A stretch of 64,000 nucleotides of DNA from Desulfobacteraceae bacterium (GTDB lineage: Bacteria > Desulfobacterota > Desulfobacteria > Desulfobacterales > UBA5852), in NCBI GenBank assembly GCA_014237395.1, contig JABZFP010000041.1, positions 399,742-463,741 of the forward strand. Direction: 5' to 3'. The stretch's first letter is position 1. Each line of letters starts with the position of its first letter. The position numbers were made by a program, and so were the translations under genes. Below, piece by piece: positions 8,385 through 15,556 of this stretch. A model generated the notes under the pieces. That model was not told the origin of the DNA, made no database searches, and saw nothing but the letters and a program-made list of their open reading frames with translations.

Positions 8385-9395
8385 TTATTTCATGAGGTTC
8401 CGCGCGGCCGTTGTAATCCGTTCCACATTGGGGAGCGTCGCGCGCTCGCGTGCCGGATCGAAGGGAATCGTCCCCTCGACGGCGACACGCGCGTAGCGTG
8501 CCGTCAGCCCCGCTTCGAGGAGCGTGGCTGCCAGCTCGCCGCTCAATCCGTAGTCGCGGTAGTCCTCATCGACCACGAGCAGCCGCCCCGTGCGGCCGAC
8601 ATCGCTCACCACGGCGTCGCGGTCAAGCGGAGCGATGCTGCGCAGGTCGAGAACGCTCGCCGAGATGCCCTCCCGTGACAGCCGTTCGGCGGCCTCCGCT
8701 GCCCGATGGATTCCGACGCCGACACCGGCGATCGTAAGATCCGAGCCTGTCCGGCGCACGGCGGCCTTGCCAAATGCAATCGGCTCCCAGCGGTCGGGAA
8801 CCACACCCTGTCGGCCCTCGGCCGGAATGTCATAGGAGACCGTCGACCGTCCGCCCGCCCCGAGATAATCGAGCCAGTCCTCGGACAGGAGTTGGTGCTC
8901 AAGAAAAACGACCGGGCCATCGTCGGCGATCGCCGCGGTCAACAACCCGCCCGCATCGGCCGGTGTCGAAGGGGCAACGATCTTGATCCCCGGAATATGG
9001 GCAAGCCACCCCCACAGGACCTGTTCGTGCTGTCCGCCATCGCCGTAGCCGCCGCCGCACCCGGCCCGAACGACCATCGGTACCTGCCATCGGCCGCCCG
9101 AAAAGGCCTCGATCTTGGCCGCGTGGTTGATGAGCGCGTCCGCGGCGACGGCGACAAAATCGATCATGATCAGCTCAGCTACCGGCCGCAGACCGGCCAT
9201 TGCGGCACCGACCGCCGCACCGAGGAAGGCGGACTCGCTGATCGGTGTCTGGCGTACGCGACGCTCTCCAAATCGGGCGTAGAGGTTCATGCGGAGGGCC
9301 GGGACATCTTCCCCGAAGATCACCACGCGTTCATCCGCCGCCATCGCCTGGGCCAAGGCATCCTCGATCGCCTGCGCGTAGGTCATTTCCTTCAT
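8385..9395 (-). CDS. 2-oxoacid dehydrogenase E1 component, beta subunit
   Basis: A 336-residue transketolase-pyrimidine-domain protein of the AcoB/PdhB/BkdA2 type. Visible signs are TYAQAIEDALAQAMAADERVVIFGEDV at the start, TPISESAFLGAAVGAAMAGLRPVAEL (the glutamate contacts the thiamine ring), GGYGDGGQHEQ (the family's HSQ region) and the C-terminal VVDEDYRDYGLSGELAATL. With the alpha subunit it decarboxylates a 2-oxoacid and would hand the acyl group to a lipoyl E2. The start codon overlaps the alpha stop as ATGA. No E2 or E3 gene follows within the window, so the substrate (pyruvate, acetoin or branched-chain) is undecided. Confidence 0.88.
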   Translation of the reverse strand: MKEMTYAQAIEDALAQAMAADERVVIFGEDVPALRMNLYARFGERRVRQTPISESAFLGAAVGAAMAGLRPVAELIMIDFVAVAADALINHAAKIEAFSGGRWQVPMVVRAGCGGGYGDGGQHEQVLWGWLAHIPGIKIVAPSTPADAGGLLTAAIADDGPVVFLEHQLLSEDWLDYLGAGGRSTVSYDIPAEGRQGVVPDRWEPIAFGKAAVRRTGSDLTIAGVGVGIHRAAEAAERLSREGISASVLDLRSIAPLDRDAVVSDVGRTGRLLVVDEDYRDYGLSGELAATLLEAGLTARYARVAVEGTIPFDPARERATLPNVERITTAARNLMK

Positions 9396-10438
9396 CGGGA
9401 GGCCTCCTCTCCGGTCGTCGTTACCGAGGCCAGCGCTTTGTCGACGGCGCCCTTCACCATCAGGTCGACCTCCTGTTCCAACGTGACCAGTGCGTCCGAG
9501 GTGATTGCGAGACGCTTGCGCAATCGCTTTACCGGGTCGTGTGCAGGACCGAGCTGTGAGCGCGCAGTGCGCCCGAGCATGGAGATGATCCTGCCCAGGC
9601 TGCCAACGCGTTGGGCGATCGGCGCGCCCCCGGCGCTCGTGGTCGCCGAAGCGAGCGGCCCCAAACGCGGCTTCAGTTCGGCAAGCGGGCTGCGCGCGAT
9701 TCGGATGAGGGGATCGCCAAGAAAGTGACCCTCCGGTCGGGTACAGGTTGCGCGCAGAAAGGACGGCCCCCGCCCCCCGCGGGCGCGGTCGATCATCTCG
9801 CCAGCCGCGCGCCAGACCATCTCCACATCGGCACCGTCGACCGTTTTGCCCAACACGCCGAGGCCCCGCGCCCGCACCTCCAGGTCGCCACCGGTAACCG
9901 ATGCCGATGCCGTCGTGATCGCGATGCCATTGTCCCGGCAGACGAACAGGACCGGCAGCTCCCAGGCGGCCGCCAGGTTCATCGCCTCCATCAGCATGCC
10001 CTGGTTCATCGCGGCCTCGCCAAAGAATGCTACGGCGACCGTTCCCGGCCGCAGGTGCTGCGCGGCGAGGGCAAATCCACAGGCGGTGGGGCCGGCGGCA
10101 CCCACTATTCCGGAAGAGGCCGCCAGGTGCCCCTTCGAGAACAGGTGCATGTGGCCACCCATGCCGCCGCACAGACCGTCGGCGGCACCGATGCACTCCT
10201 TGACAATGGCGGCCAGGTCGACGCCGCGCAGCACCATGCCGGCCGTGCCGCGATGGTCTAATGCAACGGCATCGTCGTCTCCGAGATGGTCGAGCACGCC
10301 GGCGTTGATGCCCTCCTCCCCGATTCCGAGGTGCATCTCGCCGGAGATAGGGCCTTCGTGCCAGAGGACGGCGATCGCTTCTTCGAACCGCCGGCAAGTC
10401 AGCATCTTGCGGTACAGGGCAATGCTATCCAGGTCCAT
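9392..10438 (-). CDS. 2-oxoacid dehydrogenase E1 component, alpha subunit
   Basis: A 348-residue thiamine-diphosphate-dependent subunit, AcoA/PdhA type. The TPP-binding motif is FFGEAAMNQGMLMEAMNLAA about residues 150-170, with the helix LPVLFVCRDNGIAI after it. DLDSIALYRKMLTCRRFEEAI is the usual opening, and HLGIGEEGI and DHRGTAGMVLRG match the expected active-site regions. The start at 10438 is preceded by CGGAAAGAAAGAAAC; a longer frame to 10489 lacks support. The beta gene overlaps its stop by 4 bases. Codons in both E1 genes look richer in CG pairs than the neighbours, and the pair lacks E2/E3, both compatible with acquisition. Confidence 0.88.
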   Translation of the reverse strand: MDLDSIALYRKMLTCRRFEEAIAVLWHEGPISGEMHLGIGEEGINAGVLDHLGDDDAVALDHRGTAGMVLRGVDLAAIVKECIGAADGLCGGMGGHMHLFSKGHLAASSGIVGAAGPTACGFALAAQHLRPGTVAVAFFGEAAMNQGMLMEAMNLAAAWELPVLFVCRDNGIAITTASASVTGGDLEVRARGLGVLGKTVDGADVEMVWRAAGEMIDRARGGRGPSFLRATCTRPEGHFLGDPLIRIARSPLAELKPRLGPLASATTSAGGAPIAQRVGSLGRIISMLGRTARSQLGPAHDPVKRLRKRLAITSDALVTLEQEVDLMVKGAVDKALASVTTTGEEASR

Positions 10439-10625
10439 GTTTCTTTCTTTCCGGTTTCCAGCGAACCACCATCCGCCAGTGAAAACCATTACGGGGATCG
10501 TTGGAGCATCCGCTTTCTGACGCCCAACGCTGAGACAAGGGGGTGGGGGAAACGAATAGAAAAATACCGGTGCTATCCGGATATATTAAGGGGTATGCTT
10601 TTCTCGGTCCGTCTTAAGTGACGGG

Positions 10626-10931
10626 TTATGCTTCCGCCAGTATTTTGAGCGATACGTTTTCAACCAGGTCTTTAACTTTTTCTTGATAGACAACCATATG
10701 TGGCGCGGATAGATGTGCCTGTAAATTTTCTAAACTGCCCCACTTCTCGATTATGGTAACAACATTTTTATCCAATTTTTGACGAGGTAATCCGGAGGGG
10801 ACATCAATGGTGGGCACATACTCTATGCAACCGTCCTCCTCAATAACCTCGGGTATATTAGACTTAAAAATATCTATGAATTCTGATAGCCGGCCCTCTT
10901 TTATGTGTATGGATGCAATTACGTTTATCAT
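10626..10931 (-). CDS. ABM-fold monooxygenase-like protein
   Basis: A 101-residue ferredoxin-like-fold protein of the antibiotic biosynthesis monooxygenase (ABM) / putative quinol monooxygenase (YgiN-like) family. Clues are INVIASIHIKEGRLSEFIDIFK, the E-D-G-C-I-E-Y strand, and EKWGSLENLQAHLSAPHMVVYQEKVKDLV, which carries the conserved W and H residues. These dimeric proteins bind small aromatic substrates or act as general stress proteins. The gene is visibly richer in A and T than its neighbours and lies next to a decayed recombinase, so transfer is likely. The ATG follows AAGGAGAATATGAA. Confidence 0.85.
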   Translation of the reverse strand: MINVIASIHIKEGRLSEFIDIFKSNIPEVIEEDGCIEYVPTIDVPSGLPRQKLDKNVVTIIEKWGSLENLQAHLSAPHMVVYQEKVKDLVENVSLKILAEA

Positions 10932-11022
10932 TTCATATTCTCCTTGATTTGTATAACCGCCCTGCTTTGGGGAAAGTGGTTTTTTTCACGCATCTCCTAC
11001 CCGAGGCGATGTTTTCGCAGCC

Positions 11023-11187
11023 TTAACGGTCTTTAGAATTTAAAATCATCCTGTTGTATTTAAGGGCATATTCATAAGCGAGCTTTTGTAAACGCGCGTG
11101 CTCGGCACTGGCCAAAGCGTCACTTGTCCCTTCAATTGGATTTAAACCATATACAAATACTGAAATCCGATAATGCTTATGCGGACT
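11023..11187 (-). pseudogene. Unidentified ORF remnant lacking a start codon
   Basis: An open stretch of about 54 codons ends with TAA at 11023-11025 and begins just after an in-frame stop at 11188-11190. It has no usable ATG. The end of the translation, SAEHARLQKLAYEYALKYNR and MILNSKDR, is helical and protein-like rather than random. I do not recognise it. It lies between the ABM gene and the recombinase remnant, on the same strand as both. It may be the tail of a gene whose front was lost, or chance. Confidence 0.3.
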
Positions 11188-11195
11188 TTATCCGC
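11181..11195. repeat. Short inverted repeat GCGGA-N5-TCCGC
   Basis: Five-base arms GCGGA (11181-11185) and TCCGC (11191-11195) surround CTTTA, within the run TTATGCGGACTTTATCCGC. It sits about 110 bases from the recombinase remnant. Short palindromes of this kind can be recombinase core sites, but five-base arms also occur by chance. Confidence 0.3.
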
Positions 11196-11306
11196 TGGTG
11201 AGGTACATTGAGACATGCCGGCCGGAGTGGGTTGATCTCAATTTCGATTAGCAGGAAAACTCCATTAATACAAGGGTATGCGCACAGATAGGGTCCGTTG
11301 GCGATG

Positions 11307-11462
11307 TCACCGCTGGTTCAGACTTTCCGCGGGACTCAAAACACCTTGCCCGCCCCGGTTGAGAACGTGGGTGTAAATCTGGGTGGTCTTGATACTTTTG
11401 TGGTCTAGTAACTCTTGAAACGACAGGGGGGCGTAGCCTTGCTCTAACAGATGCGTTGGAAA
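11307..11462 (-). pseudogene. Integron-type tyrosine recombinase, C-terminal remnant
   Basis: Reading the minus strand gives THLLEQGYAPLSFQELLDHK, then SIKTTQIYTHVLNRGGQGVL and SPAESLNQR followed by TGA. This is the final catalytic part of a tyrosine recombinase: the helix after the HxxR box, the H/W-box histidine region (LLDHK, usually LLGHK) and the nucleophile tyrosine in IYTHV. The tail VLNRGGxGVxSPAxxL is the form seen in integron integrases and their relatives. The HxxR box itself is lost (PFPTHLL in place of RHSFATHLL), and a TAG interrupts the frame at 11523-11525. The rest of the gene is not recognisable, so it is a decayed fragment. Confidence 0.8.
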
Positions 11463-11664
11463 CGGCGTGCCGGTTTTTCTTGACCATTTGCCATAGCTTA
11501 TTGAAATCAGATGGCATCCAGCCTATGAAGAAAAAGCGTTGACCCAACAGGGACCTCCGGATCGACTGCATGCTGCACAGTTATCAGGGCACACTGCCCC
11601 GTGAAGCAGGCGTGCGGGCTGGCATTGCGGAAACGGAATTGTTGAGCGGATCGGCACATAAAAG

Positions 11665-12075
11665 ATGACGGATATGTTGACGAAAATACTCCTCGTGATG
11701 GCCGGGGGCAGCCTGGGGGCGGCGTGCCGGTACCTGGTGTCGCTGGGGGCGATCCGCCTGTTTGGCACCGGCTTGAGCTGGGGAACTTTTTTAGCCAACA
11801 TGATCGGGTGTTTCCTGATCGGTGTCATCTTTGCCCTGGCGGACCGCGTGCCGTGGTTGACACCGTCCGTGCGGCTGTTTTTCATGACCGGGTTTCTGGG
11901 GGCCCTCACCACCTTTTCCACTTATGCGCTCGAAGTGGTGGCGGCCATGCGCGGCGGGGGGCTCGGCGTGGCGGCAATCACCTTTCTGGCCAACAACATC
12001 GGCGGTATCGGGCTGGTTCTGGCCGGTATCGGGCTGGTCCAAATCCTGTTCAAAGGAGGTACGACATGGCCATGA
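11665..12075 (+). CDS. crcB: Fluoride channel CrcB (Fluc)
   Basis: A 136-residue inner-membrane protein with four helices, the normal length for CrcB. Diagnostic segments are GGSLGAACRYLVS at the start, TFLANMIGCFLIG (the N in TLxVN/ANxxG), and GFLGALTTFSTYALE, which carries the phenylalanine and threonine residues lining the fluoride pore. The dual-topology dimer exports fluoride. The gene overlaps the next by 10 bases. No crcB-type riboswitch is seen in the leader. Confidence 0.93.
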   Translation: MTDMLTKILLVMAGGSLGAACRYLVSLGAIRLFGTGLSWGTFLANMIGCFLIGVIFALADRVPWLTPSVRLFFMTGFLGALTTFSTYALEVVAAMRGGGLGVAAITFLANNIGGIGLVLAGIGLVQILFKGGTTWP

Positions 12076-13337
12076 ACTACCGGCTGATCACCATTTACAC
12101 GGCGGAAGAAGTCCGTCGCCACGGCAAACCGCTGCATGAAGCCGTAACGGACTATGTCCAACATTTAAAGATCGCGGCCCGCTGCGTCGTGTTTCGCGCC
12201 ATGGCGGGATGCTATGAAACCGGGGAAATCGCTTCGCAGAACCTGTTGACCATTTCCTACAACATGCCCGTCAAAATTGAAATCATCCTGCCGGCTACCG
12301 AGGCGGAAGGCGTACTGGCGGTTCTGGAAGATCTGGTGACCGACGGCATCGTGGCGGTGGGCGACCTGGATGTGCGAGCCTACAAAACGCGGCAGAATCT
12401 CATTCCCCGGCAGATCAAAGTGCGCGACATCATGACGCCCGACCCCATGCGGGTGCGGCCGGAAACCCCGGTCAGCGATGTGGTGCGTCTCTTATTGGGG
12501 GCCGTTTTTACCGGTCTGCCGGTGGTGGACCCGGCCGGGCGGCCGCTGGGCATCATCACCCAGGGCGACCTGGTGTACCGGGCCGGCATGCCGCTGCGCC
12601 TGGGCCTTCTGGCCGAATCGGCCCCCGGCCGCAAGGACAGGGCCCTGGACGCCCTGGCCGGCAAGCAGGCCGAGGCCATCATGACCCGGCCCGCCGTCGT
12701 GATCACGGAAGACAGCAAACTCACCGAGGCGGTGGATCTCATGCTGGGCAAAAAGGTCAAGCGCCTGCCGGTGGTCAATGAAAATGGCCTCCTGACCGGC
12801 ATGCTTTCCCGGGTCGACGTGTTCCGGACCATCACCCGCGAGGCTCCGGACTGGGACGCCATCCGCCAGCGCAGCGTTCAGGTTGGAAACTTGCGTTACG
12901 TGTCGGACGTCATGCGGCGGGACAGCCAGACCGTGACGCCGGAGACTCCGGTGGAAGACGTCATCCGCATCATCGACACCGACGATATCCAGCGCGTGGC
13001 GGTGGTCGGTTCGGACGGGCGCTTTCTGGGGTTGATTTCAGACCGGGACTTGCTGGCCGCGTTTGCCGGCAAGGGGCACGGCTTCTGGGATTACCTCAGC
13101 TGCAAGCTGAGTTTCAAGACCAGCCACGCCTGTTCCCTGGAGCTGCGCAAGACCCTGCGGGAGAAGACCGCCGGTGATGTGATGGTCACCGATCTGGTGA
13201 TTGTGGGCGAGAGTACCGGTATCGAAGAAGCCATCCGCCTGATGGTGGACAAACGCCTCAAGCGCCTGCCGGTGGTGGATGCCGAGGGGCGGTTTCGGGG
13301 GATGATCAGCAGGGACGCCCTCCTCAAAACCGCCTGA
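12066..13337 (+). CDS. DUF190 domain protein with four CBS domains
   Basis: A 423-residue cytoplasmic protein. Residues about 1-105 are a DUF190 domain (RLITIYTAEEVRRHGKPLHEAVTDYVQ), which has a PII/GlnB-like fold and is very often coupled to CrcB. Then come two pairs of CBS motifs (starting near residues 117, 200, 278 and 365), each with a clear VRDIMTPDP/IMTRPAV/VMRRDSQ/VMVTDLV opening; CBS pairs bind adenine nucleotides. The start has AAAGGAGG six bases upstream, inside crcB; a second in-frame ATG at 12072 overlaps the crcB stop. The overlap points to translational coupling and a regulatory link between nucleotide state and the fluoride channel, though that link is inference. Confidence 0.88.
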   Translation: MAMNYRLITIYTAEEVRRHGKPLHEAVTDYVQHLKIAARCVVFRAMAGCYETGEIASQNLLTISYNMPVKIEIILPATEAEGVLAVLEDLVTDGIVAVGDLDVRAYKTRQNLIPRQIKVRDIMTPDPMRVRPETPVSDVVRLLLGAVFTGLPVVDPAGRPLGIITQGDLVYRAGMPLRLGLLAESAPGRKDRALDALAGKQAEAIMTRPAVVITEDSKLTEAVDLMLGKKVKRLPVVNENGLLTGMLSRVDVFRTITREAPDWDAIRQRSVQVGNLRYVSDVMRRDSQTVTPETPVEDVIRIIDTDDIQRVAVVGSDGRFLGLISDRDLLAAFAGKGHGFWDYLSCKLSFKTSHACSLELRKTLREKTAGDVMVTDLVIVGESTGIEEAIRLMVDKRLKRLPVVDAEGRFRGMISRDALLKTA

Positions 13338-13461
13338 CCTGAGGCCGTGAAACGCCCGCATGCGGCGTTTGGCGGCGGTGCTCGTCGCTGCGGCGTACCT
13401 GGTGTACGCCTCACTCCTCACGCCTTGCCGGCCTTGCCTGCGACCGTTTCACGGCCTCAGG
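13338..13461. repeat. Nested palindromic element A1
   Basis: The element begins on the base after the CBS gene stop. The arm CCTGAGGCCGTGAAACG (13338-13354) is perfectly repeated in inverse at 13445-13461. At the centre sits a 7-bp hairpin (13392-13398 and 13404-13410, loop CTGGT). The centre of the outer arms (13399.5) and of the inner hairpin (13401) nearly coincide. Total 124 bp; no coding potential that resembles a protein. Confidence 0.85.
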
Positions 13462-13591
13462 TCTTCGGGGGGAGAAAAGGGGCGCATGCGGGGTTCGGCG
13501 GCGGTGCTCGTCGCTGCGGCGTACTTGGTGTACGCCTCACTCCTCACGCCTTGCCTGTGAGCGTCTCCCGACCGCAGGTCCTCGGCCGGAA
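13456..13591. repeat. Nested palindromic element A2, tandem copy
   Basis: The block 13483-13557 repeats 13357-13430 almost base for base in the same orientation, including the same central 7-bp hairpin with a TTGGT loop. Its outer arms (about 13456-13480 and 13565-13591) are an imperfect inverted repeat (AGGTCTTCGGGGGGAGA against AGGACCTGCGGTCGGGAGA). It overlaps the end of A1, making a tandem pair between the convergent CBS and GGDEF genes. From 13592 to 13734 I see nothing further. Confidence 0.75.
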
Positions 13592-13734
13592 ACCTCCGTA
13601 CGATCTTTCCTGCAATACATTCCGTGTCGGCGAGCTTATTGCCCATTGGTGTTCGGCGGCAAGGCGCAGCGCTGCGGCGGACGCTATGCGCCCTCACGCG
13701 TTTTACCGTGGCGAAAGCATTTTTATGGGCGCGA

Positions 13735-15555
13735 TCAAACCGCCTGCAGACGGTGCTGGTGCTCGACCGCGGCGATGCAATTTTTGCCGGATGCTTTGGC
13801 TTTGTAGAGCAGGCGGTCGGCGGTCTTGATCAGGTTGTCGGCCTGGTCGTTGTCCGCCGGACAGGTGGCCAGGCCGATGCTGACGGTAATCCCTTCCACG
13901 CGGCCGGCCAGATCGCCTTCGGGGCGATAGGCGCGCACAGCTTCCAGAATACGCTCGGCCACGATCATAGCCCCATCGGTATCGGCATAGGGCAGCACGA
14001 CGGCAAATTCTTCTCCGCCGTAGCGGGCGGCCAGATCCACTTCGCGAATCCCGTCTTTGATGATCCGGGCCATATCCTGAAGCACGCGGTCACCGGCCGG
14101 GTGGCCGAAGCGGTCGTTGAGCGATTTGAAATTGTCCAGGTCGAGCATGAGCAGGCTGGTGGGGTAGTTCTGGCGCAGACTGCGCTTGAGTTCCAGGCCC
14201 AGAAACTTTTTGAAGTAGGCGTGGTTGTAAAGGCCGGTCAACCCATCGCTGATGGCCGAGGAAAGGGCCTGTTCATAATGGGAGTGGAGTTGATCCAAAT
14301 AAGATTTCTTGGCCAGCAGGGCCTTGATGCGGGCGGTCAGTTCGCGGCCGTCTACGGGTTTGATCAGGTAGTCGTCGGCGCCGAGTTCCATCCCTTTGAT
14401 TTTGCCGTCCAGATCGTTCAGGCAAGTGATCAGCACCACTTGGATGTCGCGGGTTTCCGCGCTGGCTTTGAGCTGCTGACAGACGTCAAACCCGTCGATG
14501 CCGGGAAGAAAAATGTCGAGCAGCAGGAGATCGATGCCGCCGGCCAGGGCATGCTGGAGGGCGGCTTCGCCATCCGCGGCCACAACCACGTCATAGGGCT
14601 GTTCCGCCAGTTGCCCCGAAAGCAGGCGCAGGTCCTTGGCATTGTCTTCCACAAGCAGGACTTTCTGCCGATGAGAGGCGGCTTTTGAGATGGGGGCCGG
14701 CGTGGCAGGATGGGCAAACGCCTGTTCCGAGCAGGTTCGCAGCATGAGCTGGTCGCGGTATTGTTTGAGGCGCAGCATGGATTTGACGCGTGCCAGCAGT
14801 TCAGCCCGGTTGACCGGCTTGGTCAGGAATTCGTCGGCCCCGCTTTCCAGGCCCCGCACCTTATCTTCGGTGCCGTTGAGGGCCGTGACCATGATAATCG
14901 GAATGCCGGCCGTGGCGGGATCACCTTTGACTTCCCGGGTAACCTGGTACCCGTCCATAACGGGCATCATGACATCCAGCAGGATCAGGTCAGGGTTTTC
15001 CGCACGCGTCCTTCGGAGGGCTTCTTCCCCACCGTAAGCCGTGACGATGGCATAGTCGTCCTTGCTGAGAATGGCACTGATTAGTTTGACGTTCATGGGG
15101 TCGTCATCCACCACCAGAATTTTGCTTCGGCCCGGCCCGGTGACGGTGGTGGACGGTTCCGCAGCCGGTGGTGCGGGCGATGCTTCAACAGGCGCAAGTC
15201 GCTCACTGATGCTGGCCAGGAAGGTGCGGGTGTTGATGGGTTTGGAGATGTAGTCGTCGCAGCCGGCGGCCAGGGCGTTTTCCCGGTCGCCATCCATGGC
15301 CAGACCGGTGAGGGCGATCACCGGGATATTCGCCAGCTCCGGCGTCTGTTTGAGACGTCGGGTAGCGCTCAAGCCATCCAGGCCGGGGAGTTGGATATCC
15401 ATCAGGATGAGGTCCGGATGATGCCGGGCGGCTAGTTCCAGACCGGTTTCCGCCTCGCCGGCTTCCAGGATCTGGTAGTGGCCGAGGGCCAGGATGCTGC
15501 GCATCAACTTCATGTTCAGGTGATCGTCTTCGACCACCAGAATGGTGTGGGGCAT
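13735..15555 (-). CDS. Response regulator: three receiver domains plus GGDEF diguanylate cyclase
   Basis: A 606-residue cytoplasmic protein with three consecutive receiver domains (about residues 4-120, 143-262 and 302-420), each retaining its phospho-acceptor aspartate (LILMDIQLPG, LILLDVMMPVMDG, LLLLDIFLPGIDG). They are followed by a GGDEF domain (about 440-600) with the active-site signature YGGEEFAVVLPYAD. It should make cyclic di-GMP from two GTP when phosphorylated. It starts one base after the stop of the sensor kinase gene, with AGGAGATTGAC as ribosome site, so the two form an operon and probably a phosphorelay. Three receivers upstream of one cyclase is an expanded arrangement. Confidence 0.92.
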   Translation of the reverse strand: MPHTILVVEDDHLNMKLMRSILALGHYQILEAGEAETGLELAARHHPDLILMDIQLPGLDGLSATRRLKQTPELANIPVIALTGLAMDGDRENALAAGCDDYISKPINTRTFLASISERLAPVEASPAPPAAEPSTTVTGPGRSKILVVDDDPMNVKLISAILSKDDYAIVTAYGGEEALRRTRAENPDLILLDVMMPVMDGYQVTREVKGDPATAGIPIIMVTALNGTEDKVRGLESGADEFLTKPVNRAELLARVKSMLRLKQYRDQLMLRTCSEQAFAHPATPAPISKAASHRQKVLLVEDNAKDLRLLSGQLAEQPYDVVVAADGEAALQHALAGGIDLLLLDIFLPGIDGFDVCQQLKASAETRDIQVVLITCLNDLDGKIKGMELGADDYLIKPVDGRELTARIKALLAKKSYLDQLHSHYEQALSSAISDGLTGLYNHAYFKKFLGLELKRSLRQNYPTSLLMLDLDNFKSLNDRFGHPAGDRVLQDMARIIKDGIREVDLAARYGGEEFAVVLPYADTDGAMIVAERILEAVRAYRPEGDLAGRVEGITVSIGLATCPADNDQADNLIKTADRLLYKAKASGKNCIAAVEHQHRLQAV

Positions 15556-15556
15556 G

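Larger units (their letters stand above)
10932..11664. other. Gene-poor AT-richer island of remnants
   Basis: About 730 bases contain no intact gene. The base composition is more AT-rich than the flanks. It holds the 11023-11187 ORF remnant, a GCGGA/TCCGC inverted repeat and a recombinase C-terminal fragment. The stretch just before crcB (about 11580-11664) contains no recognisable fluoride riboswitch. The whole looks like the scar of an inserted element. Confidence 0.6.

Noticed and set aside
10522..10631. GCCCAAC ... GTTATGC around the ABM gene end, looking like the outer boxes of an integron attC site.
   Set aside because: The two boxes are not complementary beyond AAC/GTT and the inner L boxes are missing. 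Not enough to call a cassette site.
11580..11664. Possible fluoride riboswitch before crcB.
   Set aside because: None of the conserved pseudoknot segments of the crcB motif can be found in the leader.
13360..13560. A 66-codon plus-strand frame inside the tandem palindromes.
   Set aside because: It merely reads the repeated bases (a duplicated peptide) and has no ribosome site.
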